A stretch of 40,180 nt of DNA from Dysgonamonadaceae bacterium (GCA_031267615.1 JAIRYM010000016.1:1-40180); one strand, 5' to 3'. Counted from the stretch's first letter, positions 16,401-24,650 are shown. Numbers and translations are program-made. Notes: generated from the letters alone by a model not told the origin.

Positions 16401-16408
16401 TACATTTG
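16401..16408 (+). promoter_or_regulatory. -7 element of the thioredoxin-fold lipoprotein gene
   Basis: TACATTTG matches TAnnTTTG, 26 bases before the ATG at 16435. The -33 element is weak. It forms a divergent pair with the DUF1573 promoter. Confidence 0.5.
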
Positions 16409-16434
16409 CGCCGAATTTTTAATGTTAAAACTAA

Positions 16435-17589
16435 ATGAATCATTTTTATACGGTTAAATCAATCGCTTTTGCGAGTATATGTTGTGCCGCGCTATCCTGC
16501 TCTGATGAGAATCAATTCAGTATTTCGGGAAATATAGAACATGGAGCAGGCAAAACTCTGTATTTCGACAATATCACTGCATCGTCGGCTGTTTTGCTTG
16601 ATTCTGCTGTTCTGAAAGGCGAAGGTGCTTTCCGTTTCACAGGCAAACGTTCCAATGCGCCTGATTTTTACCAGCTTCGGCTTGATGGACAGGCAATCAA
16701 CATTGCAGTGGACAGTACAGAAAAGATTACAGTCAAAACTGATACTGTCAGTTTTGCTCGAAATTACACCTTAAATGGTTCTGTAGAATCGGAAAAAATT
16801 AAAGAATTAACTTTTCTTCAACTTACCGCAAATCAAGATTATCGCAAATTAGCGATGGCATATCATGATAAAACTCTGTCTCTTGATTCATTTCAAATAA
16901 AAATTCAGGAAGTTGCAAACTTGTATAAAGAAAAAGCGAAAGAATATATTTTTGAAAATTTATCGTCTGCTACTGCATATTTTGCTTTATTCCAACAAAT
17001 TAACGGCTTATTAATTTTTGACCCTTACGATAAGTCAGATTCCAAAGTTTTCGGCGCTGTAGCAAATCTTTGGAACGCAAATTATCCTGATGCACAGCGT
17101 ACTAAACATCTCAAACAACTATTTACCAATTCGTTGAAAGTTATACGTTTCGACAATATGAACATGGAAAACCATATAGTTTCTAATATGGAATATTTTG
17201 ACATATCGCTCCCTTCGGTTGATGACAGCCAAATACGACTGTCAGAAGTCAGTGCGGGCAAAGTAATTCTGCTTGATTTCACAGCCTACGAATTGGAAAA
17301 TTCACCTGCACGCAATGAACTGTTGGCGAGCCTTTACAAAAAATATTATGGTAAAGGATTTGATATTTACCAGATTGCACTTGACGCCGACAAACATTTT
17401 TGGAAAAATGCAGCAATGAATCTTCCCTGGAATTGTGTGATAGAACCAAAATCTATTTATTCAGAAATACTTAAACGCTATAATGTAAACAATATTCCCG
17501 TCAGTTTCATCATCGACAGAAAAGGGAACATAGTTGCACGTATTGACGATATTCGTCAGGTTGATAAAGAAATACAGACAAGACTTTAA
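16435..17589 (+). CDS. Thioredoxin-fold lipoprotein with DUF4369-like domain, no CxxC
   Basis: The 384-residue protein has a lipoprotein signal with the lipobox Cys at residue 22 (AALSCSDEN). A DUF4369-type domain (about 27-125, GKTLYFDNITASSAVLLDSA) and a helical linker (about 125-255) follow. The C-terminal domain (about 255-384) is thioredoxin-like (KVILLDFTAYELENSPARNE, then YNVNNIPVSFIIDRKGNIVARI). The cis-proline segment NIPVSF is kept, but where redox members have WCxxC this one reads AYELENSPA, so it cannot be a disulfide reductase. It is probably an envelope protein using the fold for binding. It has its own -7 element and a terminator. Confidence 0.85.
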   Translation: MNHFYTVKSIAFASICCAALSCSDENQFSISGNIEHGAGKTLYFDNITASSAVLLDSAVLKGEGAFRFTGKRSNAPDFYQLRLDGQAINIAVDSTEKITVKTDTVSFARNYTLNGSVESEKIKELTFLQLTANQDYRKLAMAYHDKTLSLDSFQIKIQEVANLYKEKAKEYIFENLSSATAYFALFQQINGLLIFDPYDKSDSKVFGAVANLWNANYPDAQRTKHLKQLFTNSLKVIRFDNMNMENHIVSNMEYFDISLPSVDDSQIRLSEVSAGKVILLDFTAYELENSPARNELLASLYKKYYGKGFDIYQIALDADKHFWKNAAMNLPWNCVIEPKSIYSEILKRYNVNNIPVSFIIDRKGNIVARIDDIRQVDKEIQTRL

Positions 17590-17635
17590 ACTTATAATGA
17601 GGGATAGCATGAATATCCAGAGGCATAAGTTTTTA
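17588..17635 (+). terminator. Terminator of the lipoprotein gene
   Basis: AAACTTAT (17588-17595) pairs with ATAAGTTT (17625-17632), and GGATA (17602-17606) with TATCC (17614-17618) inside. The plus strand continues with TTTTT. It lies between two convergent genes and overlaps both ends. Confidence 0.55.
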
Positions 17636-19993
17636 TTGCATCCAACCCACTTTCACAACAAAATTTCGCCCCTCGTTGTAAATGCCTTCGTTTTTGTATC
17701 GCGACAGATGGTCAAAATATTTTTCGTTCAACAGGTTATTGGCAGAGAAATTTAATGTTGCCTGCTGCTTTCCAAATTTAAATTCAAAGTTTAATCCGAC
17801 ATTCATGACATTGTAGGTGGGTGTTGCCGTTTCTTCTTCTGCAAGCGCATTTTGGGAGAAAGAATATAGATTTTGCAGATAAATCGAATATTTTTTCAGG
17901 ATTTTTTTGTTTGCAAATGTTATACTGACATTGCTTTTCAATTTTTGCGAAGGCATCAGCGGTAAATAATTTTTTTCAGTATCACGACCGAAAGTATTGG
18001 CGTATGAACCTTCAATATGCAGCCAGTCAAGAGGGTGCGGATGCAGGTGAAATCCTGTTTCTCCACCATAAAGGAACGCATTGGTTTGTAAATAATTATA
18101 AACATTTATATCATCTATAATTTCGCCGGTCGGCTGAATATAGATAAAATCTCGAATATAATTGAAGTAGGGACTGATAAAGGCTTGAAAATGCAGAGTG
18201 CGGTAATTGAGCGAAGCATCTGCCTGATAACTGTTTTCTGTTTTCAGAGCTGAATTGCCGATTTCGTAACGATTTGTACCCTCATGAACGCCGTCACTCA
18301 AGAGTTCAAACATATTTGGGGCGCGAAAACCTGTTGAAAGATTGGTACGTAAAGACAAAGTTTTGTTTATGTCTTTTACAATCGGCAGAAAAATACCTGT
18401 TGAAAGATTGAATGACGGAAAATTTTTGTGTAGAGGTTTAAAATTTTCAACCTCTACCGTACTGATATTACGATTATCAAAACGAATGCCTGTTTGCCAA
18501 AACATTTTTTCGCCGTAATAATAATTCGCCATTGCAAACGCGCCAATATCAAATGTTTCGGCATTTGGAACAAGCATCTCTTCGCCGTGATTTCTGTTCG
18601 TCTGATACATACCCTGACTGCCTGCAACAAATTCCCATCGTTCCCGTCGCTGCGAATACCATCGGGCATTATACAGCATCGTGCCTAAATTCATTTGTAG
18701 TTCGGGTGTTTCTTCTTCCTCAAATTCCTGTCTTTTATTGAAAACATACCCCAAATCAAATTTCAGCCGCGAATTATTATCGAAAAACAGTGTGTTTTCC
18801 CATCCGATTATATGTGTTGCAAGATTTTGATACGGTATTTCGGGACGATGTCCTTTTGTGGAGGTATCTTCATTTTCCGTTAATCCGTATTTTTCATTTA
18901 GATAACTGTATTTTAATGCTGTACTGATTTTTTCATTAGTAAAAGCAATCGTAGATTTTATATCGCCTGTATTGAAACGGCTGTTAGGCACTCGATCGTT
19001 GAATCCATCGGCATAATCGCGATGTGCAGTATATCCGCCAAACAGATTGAAATGTAAATTGTTTTGCGACATTTTGAGTTTACCTGTATTGCGCCAACCG
19101 CTCGTGTTTGAGTGAAATTCAGAATTGACGGCAGTCTCGATATTGTTATTATCGGCATATCGCTCGCCAACAAAATACAGCACACCGCCCAAAGCATCAC
19201 TACCATAGAGCAACGAAGATGGTCCCTTGATGATTTCCACCTGTTCATAACCATTATCATCCAAGCCCAAGCCGTGTTCGTCGCCCCACTGTTGATTTTC
19301 AAGTCTCACGCCCTGTGCAAAAACGGCGATGCGGTTACCACTCAACCCACGAATAACGGGTTTCCCAATGCCCGTTCCTGTGCTGAAATTATCAATTCCC
19401 GCAACATTTGTCAGTTTTTCGCTTAACGAAATTCCCTGAAAAAGCGTTTTGCGCAAATCCAATTTTTCGACATTGGCAACGTTTTCTCCTTGCAAGCGCG
19501 AAGAATATCCCGATACGGTAAGTTCCGGTATATAATGTACGGAATCTGCCACTTGACTTAAGGCAGGCAGAGCGAAACAGCATAAAGCAAGGCAAAGCGC
19601 CGCAGTTGTGTGTGCACAGCGTGAACAGACACCTGTAAGAAACGTGGAAACAGATGATACGCGATAGCCTTCAGGAACTTGCTGTGTAGCGAGCGGCTCG
19701 TCGAGACAGGTAACGATATTGCAGTCTGTGCAGCGGAAATGCGCGTGGTTGTCGTGATGATGCCCCGCAATACAATTGTGGCAAAGTGAAAAATAGGTTT
19801 TTCCATCTTCTGCTGTAATTTTATGAATTTTTCCGTCTTCGCAAAAACCGTTCAGGATACGATAAATAGTAACTCTGTCGATTTTTTCCGTGAGCCGTTG
19901 CTCGATTTCTTCATGGCAAAGCGCCGAAGATGCTTGTTCCAATACATTAAACACCATCTGTTTAGTCTTTGTGTTACGTTTGTTTTTATCCAT
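17633..19993 (-). CDS. In-frame fusion: Fur/Zur metal regulator + TonB-dependent receptor
   Basis: One uninterrupted 786-residue frame from ATG 19993. Residues 1-126 are a complete Fur-family repressor: winged helix (IDRVTIYRILNGFCEDG), histidine-rich metal site (H78-H80, H83, H85) and structural zinc cysteines C88/C91 and C123/C126. Immediately after C126 comes AHTTAALCLALCCFALPALS, which looks like a signal-peptide core, then a receptor plug (VIRGLSGNRIAVFAQGVRLE, IIKGPSSLLYGSDALGG) and a beta-barrel (about 290-786). I see no in-frame ATG, GTG or TTG at the junction, so the receptor lacks its own start. Ancestrally these were probably two overlapping genes for zinc-responsive uptake. A deletion, a real fusion or an assembly error could explain the frame; the receptor may be non-functional as written. 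Confidence 0.85.
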   Translation of the reverse strand: MDKNKRNTKTKQMVFNVLEQASSALCHEEIEQRLTEKIDRVTIYRILNGFCEDGKIHKITAEDGKTYFSLCHNCIAGHHHDNHAHFRCTDCNIVTCLDEPLATQQVPEGYRVSSVSTFLTGVCSRCAHTTAALCLALCCFALPALSQVADSVHYIPELTVSGYSSRLQGENVANVEKLDLRKTLFQGISLSEKLTNVAGIDNFSTGTGIGKPVIRGLSGNRIAVFAQGVRLENQQWGDEHGLGLDDNGYEQVEIIKGPSSLLYGSDALGGVLYFVGERYADNNNIETAVNSEFHSNTSGWRNTGKLKMSQNNLHFNLFGGYTAHRDYADGFNDRVPNSRFNTGDIKSTIAFTNEKISTALKYSYLNEKYGLTENEDTSTKGHRPEIPYQNLATHIIGWENTLFFDNNSRLKFDLGYVFNKRQEFEEEETPELQMNLGTMLYNARWYSQRRERWEFVAGSQGMYQTNRNHGEEMLVPNAETFDIGAFAMANYYYGEKMFWQTGIRFDNRNISTVEVENFKPLHKNFPSFNLSTGIFLPIVKDINKTLSLRTNLSTGFRAPNMFELLSDGVHEGTNRYEIGNSALKTENSYQADASLNYRTLHFQAFISPYFNYIRDFIYIQPTGEIIDDINVYNYLQTNAFLYGGETGFHLHPHPLDWLHIEGSYANTFGRDTEKNYLPLMPSQKLKSNVSITFANKKILKKYSIYLQNLYSFSQNALAEEETATPTYNVMNVGLNFEFKFGKQQATLNFSANNLLNEKYFDHLSRYKNEGIYNEGRNFVVKVGWMQ

Positions 19994-20024
19994 AATTTAG
20001 AGAAAAAAATTGTTATTAACGCCA

Positions 20025-20060
20025 CAAAGTTACAATAAACTTTTGATAATACAACATTAT
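20025..20060 (-). promoter_or_regulatory. Promoter and possible Zur operator of the Fur-receptor gene
   Basis: On the minus strand TTG (20054-20052), a 19-base spacer and TAACTTTG (20032-20025) form a full promoter about 30 bases before the ATG. An AT-rich dyad ATAAT-N5-ATTAT (20046-20060) overlaps the -33 element. Fur-family sites are AT-rich dyads, so autoregulation is plausible but unproven. Confidence 0.55.
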
Positions 20061-20101
20061 TGCATTATTTTTTATATAGAATATATGACAGTAAACTTTC
20101 T

Positions 20102-20109
20102 TATCTTTG
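20102..20109 (+). promoter_or_regulatory. -7 element of ftcD
   Basis: TATCTTTG matches TAnnTTTG, 29 bases before the ATG at 20139. No clear -33 TTG at the right distance. Confidence 0.45.
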
Positions 20110-20138
20110 CATTTGAATTTCACAAATAAATTAACTTT

Positions 20139-21029
20139 ATGAATCCGCTTGTAGAATGTGTACCTAATTTCAGTGAAGGACGCAACAGGGATAAAATAGA
20201 AAAAATCGTCAATCCATTTCGGAGTAGAGCCGGGGTTAAACTGCTTGATTACACCGCAGACAGCGACCACAACAGAATGGTTATTACTGCCATTGGTAAG
20301 CCTGAAGCAATGTATAATGCTGTAATTGAAGCTGTCGGCATTGCTGTCAAAGAGATAGACTTGCGGCAGCACAAAGGACAGCATCCGCGTATTGGCGCAG
20401 CAGATGTCATTCCGTTTATTCCGTTGCGCGATATGGATTTGGCTGCTGCTGACGCTTTGGCGAAAAAGACTGCAGAAAGCATTGCTCGACAATATGATTT
20501 ACCTGTTTATCTTTATGAATATTCGGCTTCGGCGGAACACCGGCGCAACCTTGCATCTGTCCGAAAAGGAAACTTTGAAGGATTGTCGGAAAAAATGCAA
20601 CTTGCAGGATGGCAACCCGATTTCTGCACTGCAAAGCCTCATCAAACGGCTGGCGCAACAGTTGTCGGTGCAAGAAAGCCTTTAATTGCGTTCAATATAA
20701 ATCTTGATTCCGACAAATTGGAAATCGCTCAGGCAATTGCACGCAACATCCGATTCAGCAACGGCGGATTGCCGGCTGTTAAAGCATTAGGATTGAAACT
20801 TGAAACACAAAATTGCGTACAGGTATCTGTGAATCTGACGGATTATACACAAACATCTATTTATCAAGTCGTAGAAACAATACGTACAGAAGCGGCGAAA
20901 TATGGCGTAAACATTAAAGGCAGCGAACTGATAGGTTTGCTGCCTTTGCAGGCTTTGACCGATACTGCGGCGGCATATCTCGGATTGCAGAATTTCTCAG
21001 TAAGTCAGGTGCTGGAAACGCATCTTTGA
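20139..21029 (+). CDS. ftcD: Glutamate formimidoyltransferase
   Basis: This 296-residue enzyme transfers the formimino group of formiminoglutamate to tetrahydrofolate in histidine degradation. It shows the family start LVECVPNFSEGRN, SDHNRMVIT, the catalytic region QHPRIGAADVIPFIP, and GARKPLIAFNINL plus VQVSVNLTDY in the second subdomain. The length fits a formyltransferase-only protein without the cyclodeaminase domain of the vertebrate enzyme. Other histidine-utilisation genes (hutH, hutU, hutI, fchA), often adjacent in Bacteroidales, are not in the window. It has its own -7 element and is convergent with the DEAD-box helicase gene. Confidence 0.95.
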   Translation: MNPLVECVPNFSEGRNRDKIEKIVNPFRSRAGVKLLDYTADSDHNRMVITAIGKPEAMYNAVIEAVGIAVKEIDLRQHKGQHPRIGAADVIPFIPLRDMDLAAADALAKKTAESIARQYDLPVYLYEYSASAEHRRNLASVRKGNFEGLSEKMQLAGWQPDFCTAKPHQTAGATVVGARKPLIAFNINLDSDKLEIAQAIARNIRFSNGGLPAVKALGLKLETQNCVQVSVNLTDYTQTSIYQVVETIRTEAAKYGVNIKGSELIGLLPLQALTDTAAAYLGLQNFSVSQVLETHL

Positions 21030-21043
21030 AAAGTGAGAAACGG

Positions 21044-21061
21044 TGATTGCAGTTGCAATCA
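21044..21061. terminator. Palindrome between convergent ftcD and helicase genes
   Basis: TGATTGCA (21044-21051), GT, TGCAATCA (21054-21061) is an 8-base-arm palindrome in the 40-base gap between two convergent stops. It has no T tract, so terminator function is only suggested by position. Confidence 0.35.
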
Positions 21062-21069
21062 TGCTTCAT

Positions 21070-22788
21070 TCAAGAATTTCTTTTCTTTTTGCCGTACTTG
21101 TAGTTTTTGTGTGATTTGCCTGCTCCGCCAGGTTTCTCAGAAGGTCGTACTTCGATTGTTTTTCCATCAACATTAAGCCGGTTCATTGCGTCAATGACTT
21201 GACCTGCCATTTGTTTATCTACCTCGAAGAGTGTGAAATCGTCGTGGAGTTCTATGCGTCCAATCTCTACTCGCTTCCCTTTTACACTGCGATTGACTAT
21301 GTCTATCAGTTGCGCTGGCATCATGCGGTTACGGCGTCCCAAGTTGAGTTTCAGGATTTTCTTACCCTCTTCGGCGCGGTCAGCTGTAAGGTGGCGACGA
21401 CTTGAATCCCTCTGCTTCTTAGAGGTTCTTGAGGTTTGCGATTCATTTACATGCCTGTCGTCCACTGCTTCAATCGTTGCTGCGTTGCGGTAATAATTGA
21501 GCAGACGTTTAAATTCAAGCGAAAGCATGCGTTTTATAATATCCTCTTTGTCGAGCCATTCTAATTTGTGGAAGATGGAGGGTACGATGCGGGCGATTTC
21601 GTCTTCATTGACTTCGACCCGCTCTATCTTGTCTGCAAAGTTGAATATCTGTTTCTCGCAAATAGTCTTGCTGTCGGGGACAACGCCCTTTTCAAATTTA
21701 CATTTCAGAGTATCCATTATTTTGCGCAGCTTGCCTTTTTCCTTAGAATGGCAGATGGATATTGAGATACCTGTCTTGCCGGCACGCGCGGTGCGACCGC
21801 TGCGATGAGTATAGATTTCGCTGTCATCGGGAAGTCCGTAGTGAATGATATGCGTCAGGTCGTCAACGTCGAGACCGCGGGCTGCGACGTCGGTAGCAAC
21901 GAGAAACTGAAGGTTACGGTTGCGAAACTTCTGCATCACAAAGTCGCGAGCAGTCTGCGTCAGGTCGCCGTGCAGAGAGTCGGCATTGTAACCGTCGCGA
22001 ATGAGGCGGTCGGCTGTTTCCTGTGTTTCAAGGCGGGTACGGCAAAAGACAATACCGTAAATGTCGGGATAATAATCGACTATCCGCTTAAGCGCTGCAT
22101 ACTTGTCTTTCGCGTGAACGAAATAGTATATATGGCGGATGTTTTCGTTGCCCTGATTCTTTCTTCCGATAACGACTTTCTGCGGTGTGTGCATGTAACG
22201 CCCTGTTATCCGTTCGATCTCGGAAGGCATTGTAGCCGAGAACAGCAGCATGTTACGCTCATCAGGCGCCGCGGCAAGAATCTTTTCCAGATCCTCGGAG
22301 AAACCCATTGACAGCATCTCGTCTGCTTCATCCAGTATAACGTTTTTGATGGTAGAAAGGTCTGCCACACGGCGGTGCATGAGGTCAAGAAGCCTGCCGG
22401 GGGTAGCGACTATAATATGCACGCCCCGCTTGAGGGCTTTGATCTGACTTTCGATGCTGGAGCCGCCATAGACAGGCAAAACCGTAAGGCTGTCAATATA
22501 TTTGGAATAGTCGTTCAGGTCGGACGCTATCTGCAGACACAGTTCGCGTGTCGGACACAGGATCAGCGTCTGAGGCTGCCGGCGGCGCGTATCTGTCTGC
22601 TGCACAACCGGAAGCCCGTACGCAGCAGTTTTGCCGGTACCGGTCTGCGCGAGCGCAATTATATCGCCTGCGTTTTGCAGCAGCAGCGGAATAACCGCCT
22701 CCTGAACAGGCATAGGTGAATCAAAGCCCATCTCGCTTATCGCGCGAACGAGCGGTGGCGTAACGCCAAGGTTTTCAAATTTTATCAT
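21070..22788 (-). CDS. DEAD-box ATP-dependent RNA helicase (DeaD/CsdA-like)
   Basis: The 572-residue protein has all core motifs: Q motif near the start (FENLGVTPPLVRAISEMGF), motif I AQTGTGKTAAYG, Ia PTRELCLQ, VATPGR, motif II DEADEMLSMGF, motif III SAT, HGDLTQTARDFVMQKF, VATDVAARGLDVDD and HRSGRTARAGKTG. A C-terminal DbpA-like RNA-binding domain (about 480-555) precedes a basic tail (SHKNYKYGKKKRNS). Such helicases assist ribosome assembly and mRNA turnover, often in the cold. It is monocistronic with a full consensus promoter. Confidence 0.94.
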   Translation of the reverse strand: MIKFENLGVTPPLVRAISEMGFDSPMPVQEAVIPLLLQNAGDIIALAQTGTGKTAAYGLPVVQQTDTRRRQPQTLILCPTRELCLQIASDLNDYSKYIDSLTVLPVYGGSSIESQIKALKRGVHIIVATPGRLLDLMHRRVADLSTIKNVILDEADEMLSMGFSEDLEKILAAAPDERNMLLFSATMPSEIERITGRYMHTPQKVVIGRKNQGNENIRHIYYFVHAKDKYAALKRIVDYYPDIYGIVFCRTRLETQETADRLIRDGYNADSLHGDLTQTARDFVMQKFRNRNLQFLVATDVAARGLDVDDLTHIIHYGLPDDSEIYTHRSGRTARAGKTGISISICHSKEKGKLRKIMDTLKCKFEKGVVPDSKTICEKQIFNFADKIERVEVNEDEIARIVPSIFHKLEWLDKEDIIKRMLSLEFKRLLNYYRNAATIEAVDDRHVNESQTSRTSKKQRDSSRRHLTADRAEEGKKILKLNLGRRNRMMPAQLIDIVNRSVKGKRVEIGRIELHDDFTLFEVDKQMAGQVIDAMNRLNVDGKTIEVRPSEKPGGAGKSHKNYKYGKKKRNS

Positions 22789-22852
22789 TGGGATATTGTT
22801 TTATTTATTAAGTGTTATCCACTTTTGGTTTACCGTGTTTGTAAAAAGCGTG

Positions 22853-22884
22853 CAAAGGTAACGCTTTATTTCGAGAACAGCAAA
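22853..22884 (-). promoter_or_regulatory. Promoter of the DEAD-box helicase gene
   Basis: On the minus strand TTTG (22884-22881), 20 bases, TACCTTTG (22860-22853). The leader is about 58 bases, long enough for cold-responsive control as seen for other helicase genes, though no structure was identified. Confidence 0.65.
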
Positions 22885-23265
22885 TAAAACCGCTAACTTT
22901 GCGCATATAACAGTAATATAAGCATTTTACCTGTTAATAATTAACCTTTGCATTAAGACAAACCGAAGACAGTTACTGAAAACCACCAGCCGCTCCCCTA
23001 CCCTGCACGCCCGCCTTCCCCATCCCCGTACGCCCTTTTCTTTGGGCGTGCCGGCTCCCTGCGGGCGCCGTCGGGCTTTCCGCTGCAATGCCTTCGGCAT
23101 TTCCGCTGCAATCCCTCACGCGTCCGTTATTCACCATCCCACGTTGCAGGGGCACCCCTTGTTGGTGCCATTCGTTGCAACATCACACAGGGGCGCCCAC
23201 AAGGGACGCCCCTACATTCATCAATACCACACCCACCAAAGAAGGTGAATATATGCGGTACGTGT
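22885..23265. other. GC-rich gene-free stretch with REP-like palindromes
   Basis: No gene seen. From about 22975 to 23217 the composition turns GC-rich. It contains the hairpin AATGCC-TTC-GGCATT (23087-23101) between two copies of TTTCCGCTGCAAT. Two copies of the GGGGCGCCC-type repeat follow (about 23145-23171, and inverted at 23190-23217). TAACTTTG at 22894-22901 on the plus strand resembles a -7 element without a partner. Short frames here translate the repeats and are not genes. Confidence 0.7.
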
Positions 23266-23295
23266 TTTGCATATTAAAAATAATTAGTATATTTG
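23266..23295 (+). promoter_or_regulatory. Promoter of the HU-like/DUF4469 gene
   Basis: TTTG (23266-23269), 18 bases, TATATTTG (23288-23295) match the Bacteroidota promoter, 35 bases before ATG 23331. This supports 23331 rather than an upstream start in the repeat region. Confidence 0.65.
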
Positions 23296-23330
23296 CGCCT
23301 CCATTATTCATTAATTTAATTCATAAACAA

Positions 23331-24080
23331 ATGGCAAAGCTACATTATTGGAAGGTTTGGCTGAGACCAAACACACTGACGAAAGAAGCTGACAATGACT
23401 ATTTCGCAGAAGTATCAACAACGGGTTACACGCTGCGTAACGAAGACATTGCGCGGATAATCGTAAAAGGGAGAAGCGAACTCCGCTACGACACCATACT
23501 GAGTATCCTGAATGAGAGGGACGCGGCAGAGAGAGATGCGCTTTCGAATGGCTCACCGGTGCAGAGCGGCAACATGCGCCTTACACCGCGCGTGACTGGC
23601 AAGTGGACAGGAACCGACCACGTCTACAACCCCGCGCAGCACCGTATCACTCTTGATGCAGTGCAGACCGTCGAAATGCGTCGCACGCTCGAAGACACGG
23701 GCGTCGAAGTACTGGGCAAAAAGATTGACGGCGGCGCCATCATCGGACTTGTTACCGACGTTATGACCGGCAAGACCGATGGTACGATCATCGTTGGCGG
23801 CGACGTCATCATCACCGGAGACAAGATCAAGATTGCGCCCGCCGGCGAATCGGGACTTGGCGTCTACTTCATCAACGAATACGGAGACGAGATCGCCCTC
23901 GATCACCCCGCCTCTGAGAACACCCCAAAGAAGATCATCTGTCGCCTTCCCGCAGACATAACAGCCGGCGGCGTGTACACGCTGAAGATTGTGACACGCT
24001 TTTCAAACAGTTCCACATACATTAATGATCCACGTATCATCCTGTACGACATTCCTCTGACAGCAGTAGCGCCTCTGTAG
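23331..24080 (+). CDS. HU-like DNA-binding protein with C-terminal DUF4469 Ig-like domain
   Basis: The 249-residue protein has an N-terminal IHF/HU-like DNA-binding domain (about 1-120, LTKEADNDYFAEVSTTG and ARIIVKGRSELRYDTILSIL) and a C-terminal Ig-like DUF4469 domain (about 130-245, ITGDKIKIAPAGESGLGVYF, then RLPADITAGGVYTLKIVTRF). This architecture is common in Bacteroidota, usually in many paralogues of unknown function. The body is more GC-rich than its neighbours and GC-rich palindromic repeats lie on both sides. The TAG stop is the first bases of such a repeat (GTAGGGGCGCCCC), so the C-terminus may have been set by repeat insertion. Confidence 0.85.
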   Translation: MAKLHYWKVWLRPNTLTKEADNDYFAEVSTTGYTLRNEDIARIIVKGRSELRYDTILSILNERDAAERDALSNGSPVQSGNMRLTPRVTGKWTGTDHVYNPAQHRITLDAVQTVEMRRTLEDTGVEVLGKKIDGGAIIGLVTDVMTGKTDGTIIVGGDVIITGDKIKIAPAGESGLGVYFINEYGDEIALDHPASENTPKKIICRLPADITAGGVYTLKIVTRFSNSSTYINDPRIILYDIPLTAVAPL

Positions 24081-24205
24081 GGGCGCCCCTTGCGGGCGTC
24101 CGACCGGCACACGGGCGGAAACATTTGACGGACTGTAGGGGCGCCCCTTGTGGGCGCCCTTCGTTTATATTACACAAGGGCACCCACAAGGGATGCCCCT
24201 ACATT
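24077..24205. repeat. GC-rich REP-like palindromic repeats, first cluster
   Basis: Two direct copies of a GTAGGGGCGCCCCTTG-type unit start at 24077 and 24135, and an inverted copy lies at about 24176-24205 (ACAAGGGCACCCACAAGGGA, then TGCCCCTACA). Each unit is itself imperfectly palindromic (GGGCGCCC). The spacer between the two direct copies (GGCACACGGGCGGAAACATT) recurs in the second cluster at 24353. Confidence 0.85.
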
Positions 24206-24226
24206 GGCGGGAACGTTTGTATGATA

Positions 24227-24352
24227 CGGGCGACGTTTAAACGTGACGTCGGGCGACGTTTAGATGCAACGTCGGGCGACGTTTAGATGCGACGTCGGGC
24301 GACGTTTAGATACGACGACGGGCGACGTCGATGTATGACGACGGGAATGATC
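24227..24352. repeat. 23-bp tandem repeat array
   Basis: Units start at 24227, 24250, 24273, 24296, 24319 and partially 24342, each opening with CGGGCGACGT. The middle copies differ by one or two bases; the ends have drifted more. The unit contains ACGT twice and GACGTC at junctions. The first copy holds the perfect palindrome ACGTTTAAACGT (24233-24244). No gene is present. Confidence 0.92.
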
Positions 24353-24590
24353 GTAGGGGCACCCCTCGTGGGTGCCCAATCGGTGCACGGGCATAAACGT
24401 TTAACGATTGTAGGGGCGCACCTGTGTGTGCGCCCTCCGAAGGAGTGGAACGTGCGCGGACGCGCAGGGCTACGGTGCGACGAAGAGCAGAAGGCAACAG
24501 TACGCACCAAGCGCCCGCGCAAGCGGGAAAGCGCCCCTGAGGAAAAGAAGTACGAACATGCAGGGGCGTCCCCTGCGGGCGCCCTTGTGT
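24353..24590. repeat. GC-rich REP-like repeats, second cluster
   Basis: Bases 24353-24435 are a diverged, nearly collinear copy of 24077-24159, with the same repeat-spacer-repeat order (GTAGGGG...GTGCACGGGCATAAACGTTT...GTAGGGG). A further unit is at about 24561-24588 (GCAGGGGCGTCCCCTGCGGG). Between them, 24436-24560 is GC-rich and shows no gene that I recognise. Confidence 0.8.
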
Positions 24591-24629
24591 GATGTGCCCG
24601 TCAATTACCCTCTTTGCAGCAAAAAGAAG

Positions 24630-24650
24630 CCGCGCCCCTGTGAGGCGCGG
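24630..24650. repeat. GC-rich hairpin
   Basis: CCGCGCC (24630-24636) and GGCGCGG (24644-24650) are perfect 7-base arms with a 7-base loop. It sits about 70 bases downstream of the small minus-strand gene, but no T tract follows on either strand. It may be a terminator stem or another repeat. Confidence 0.45.

Noticed and set aside
23088-23330. N-terminal extension of the HU-like protein
   Set aside because: The extended part translates GC-rich repeats, and a full promoter lies at 23266-23295 just before ATG 23331.
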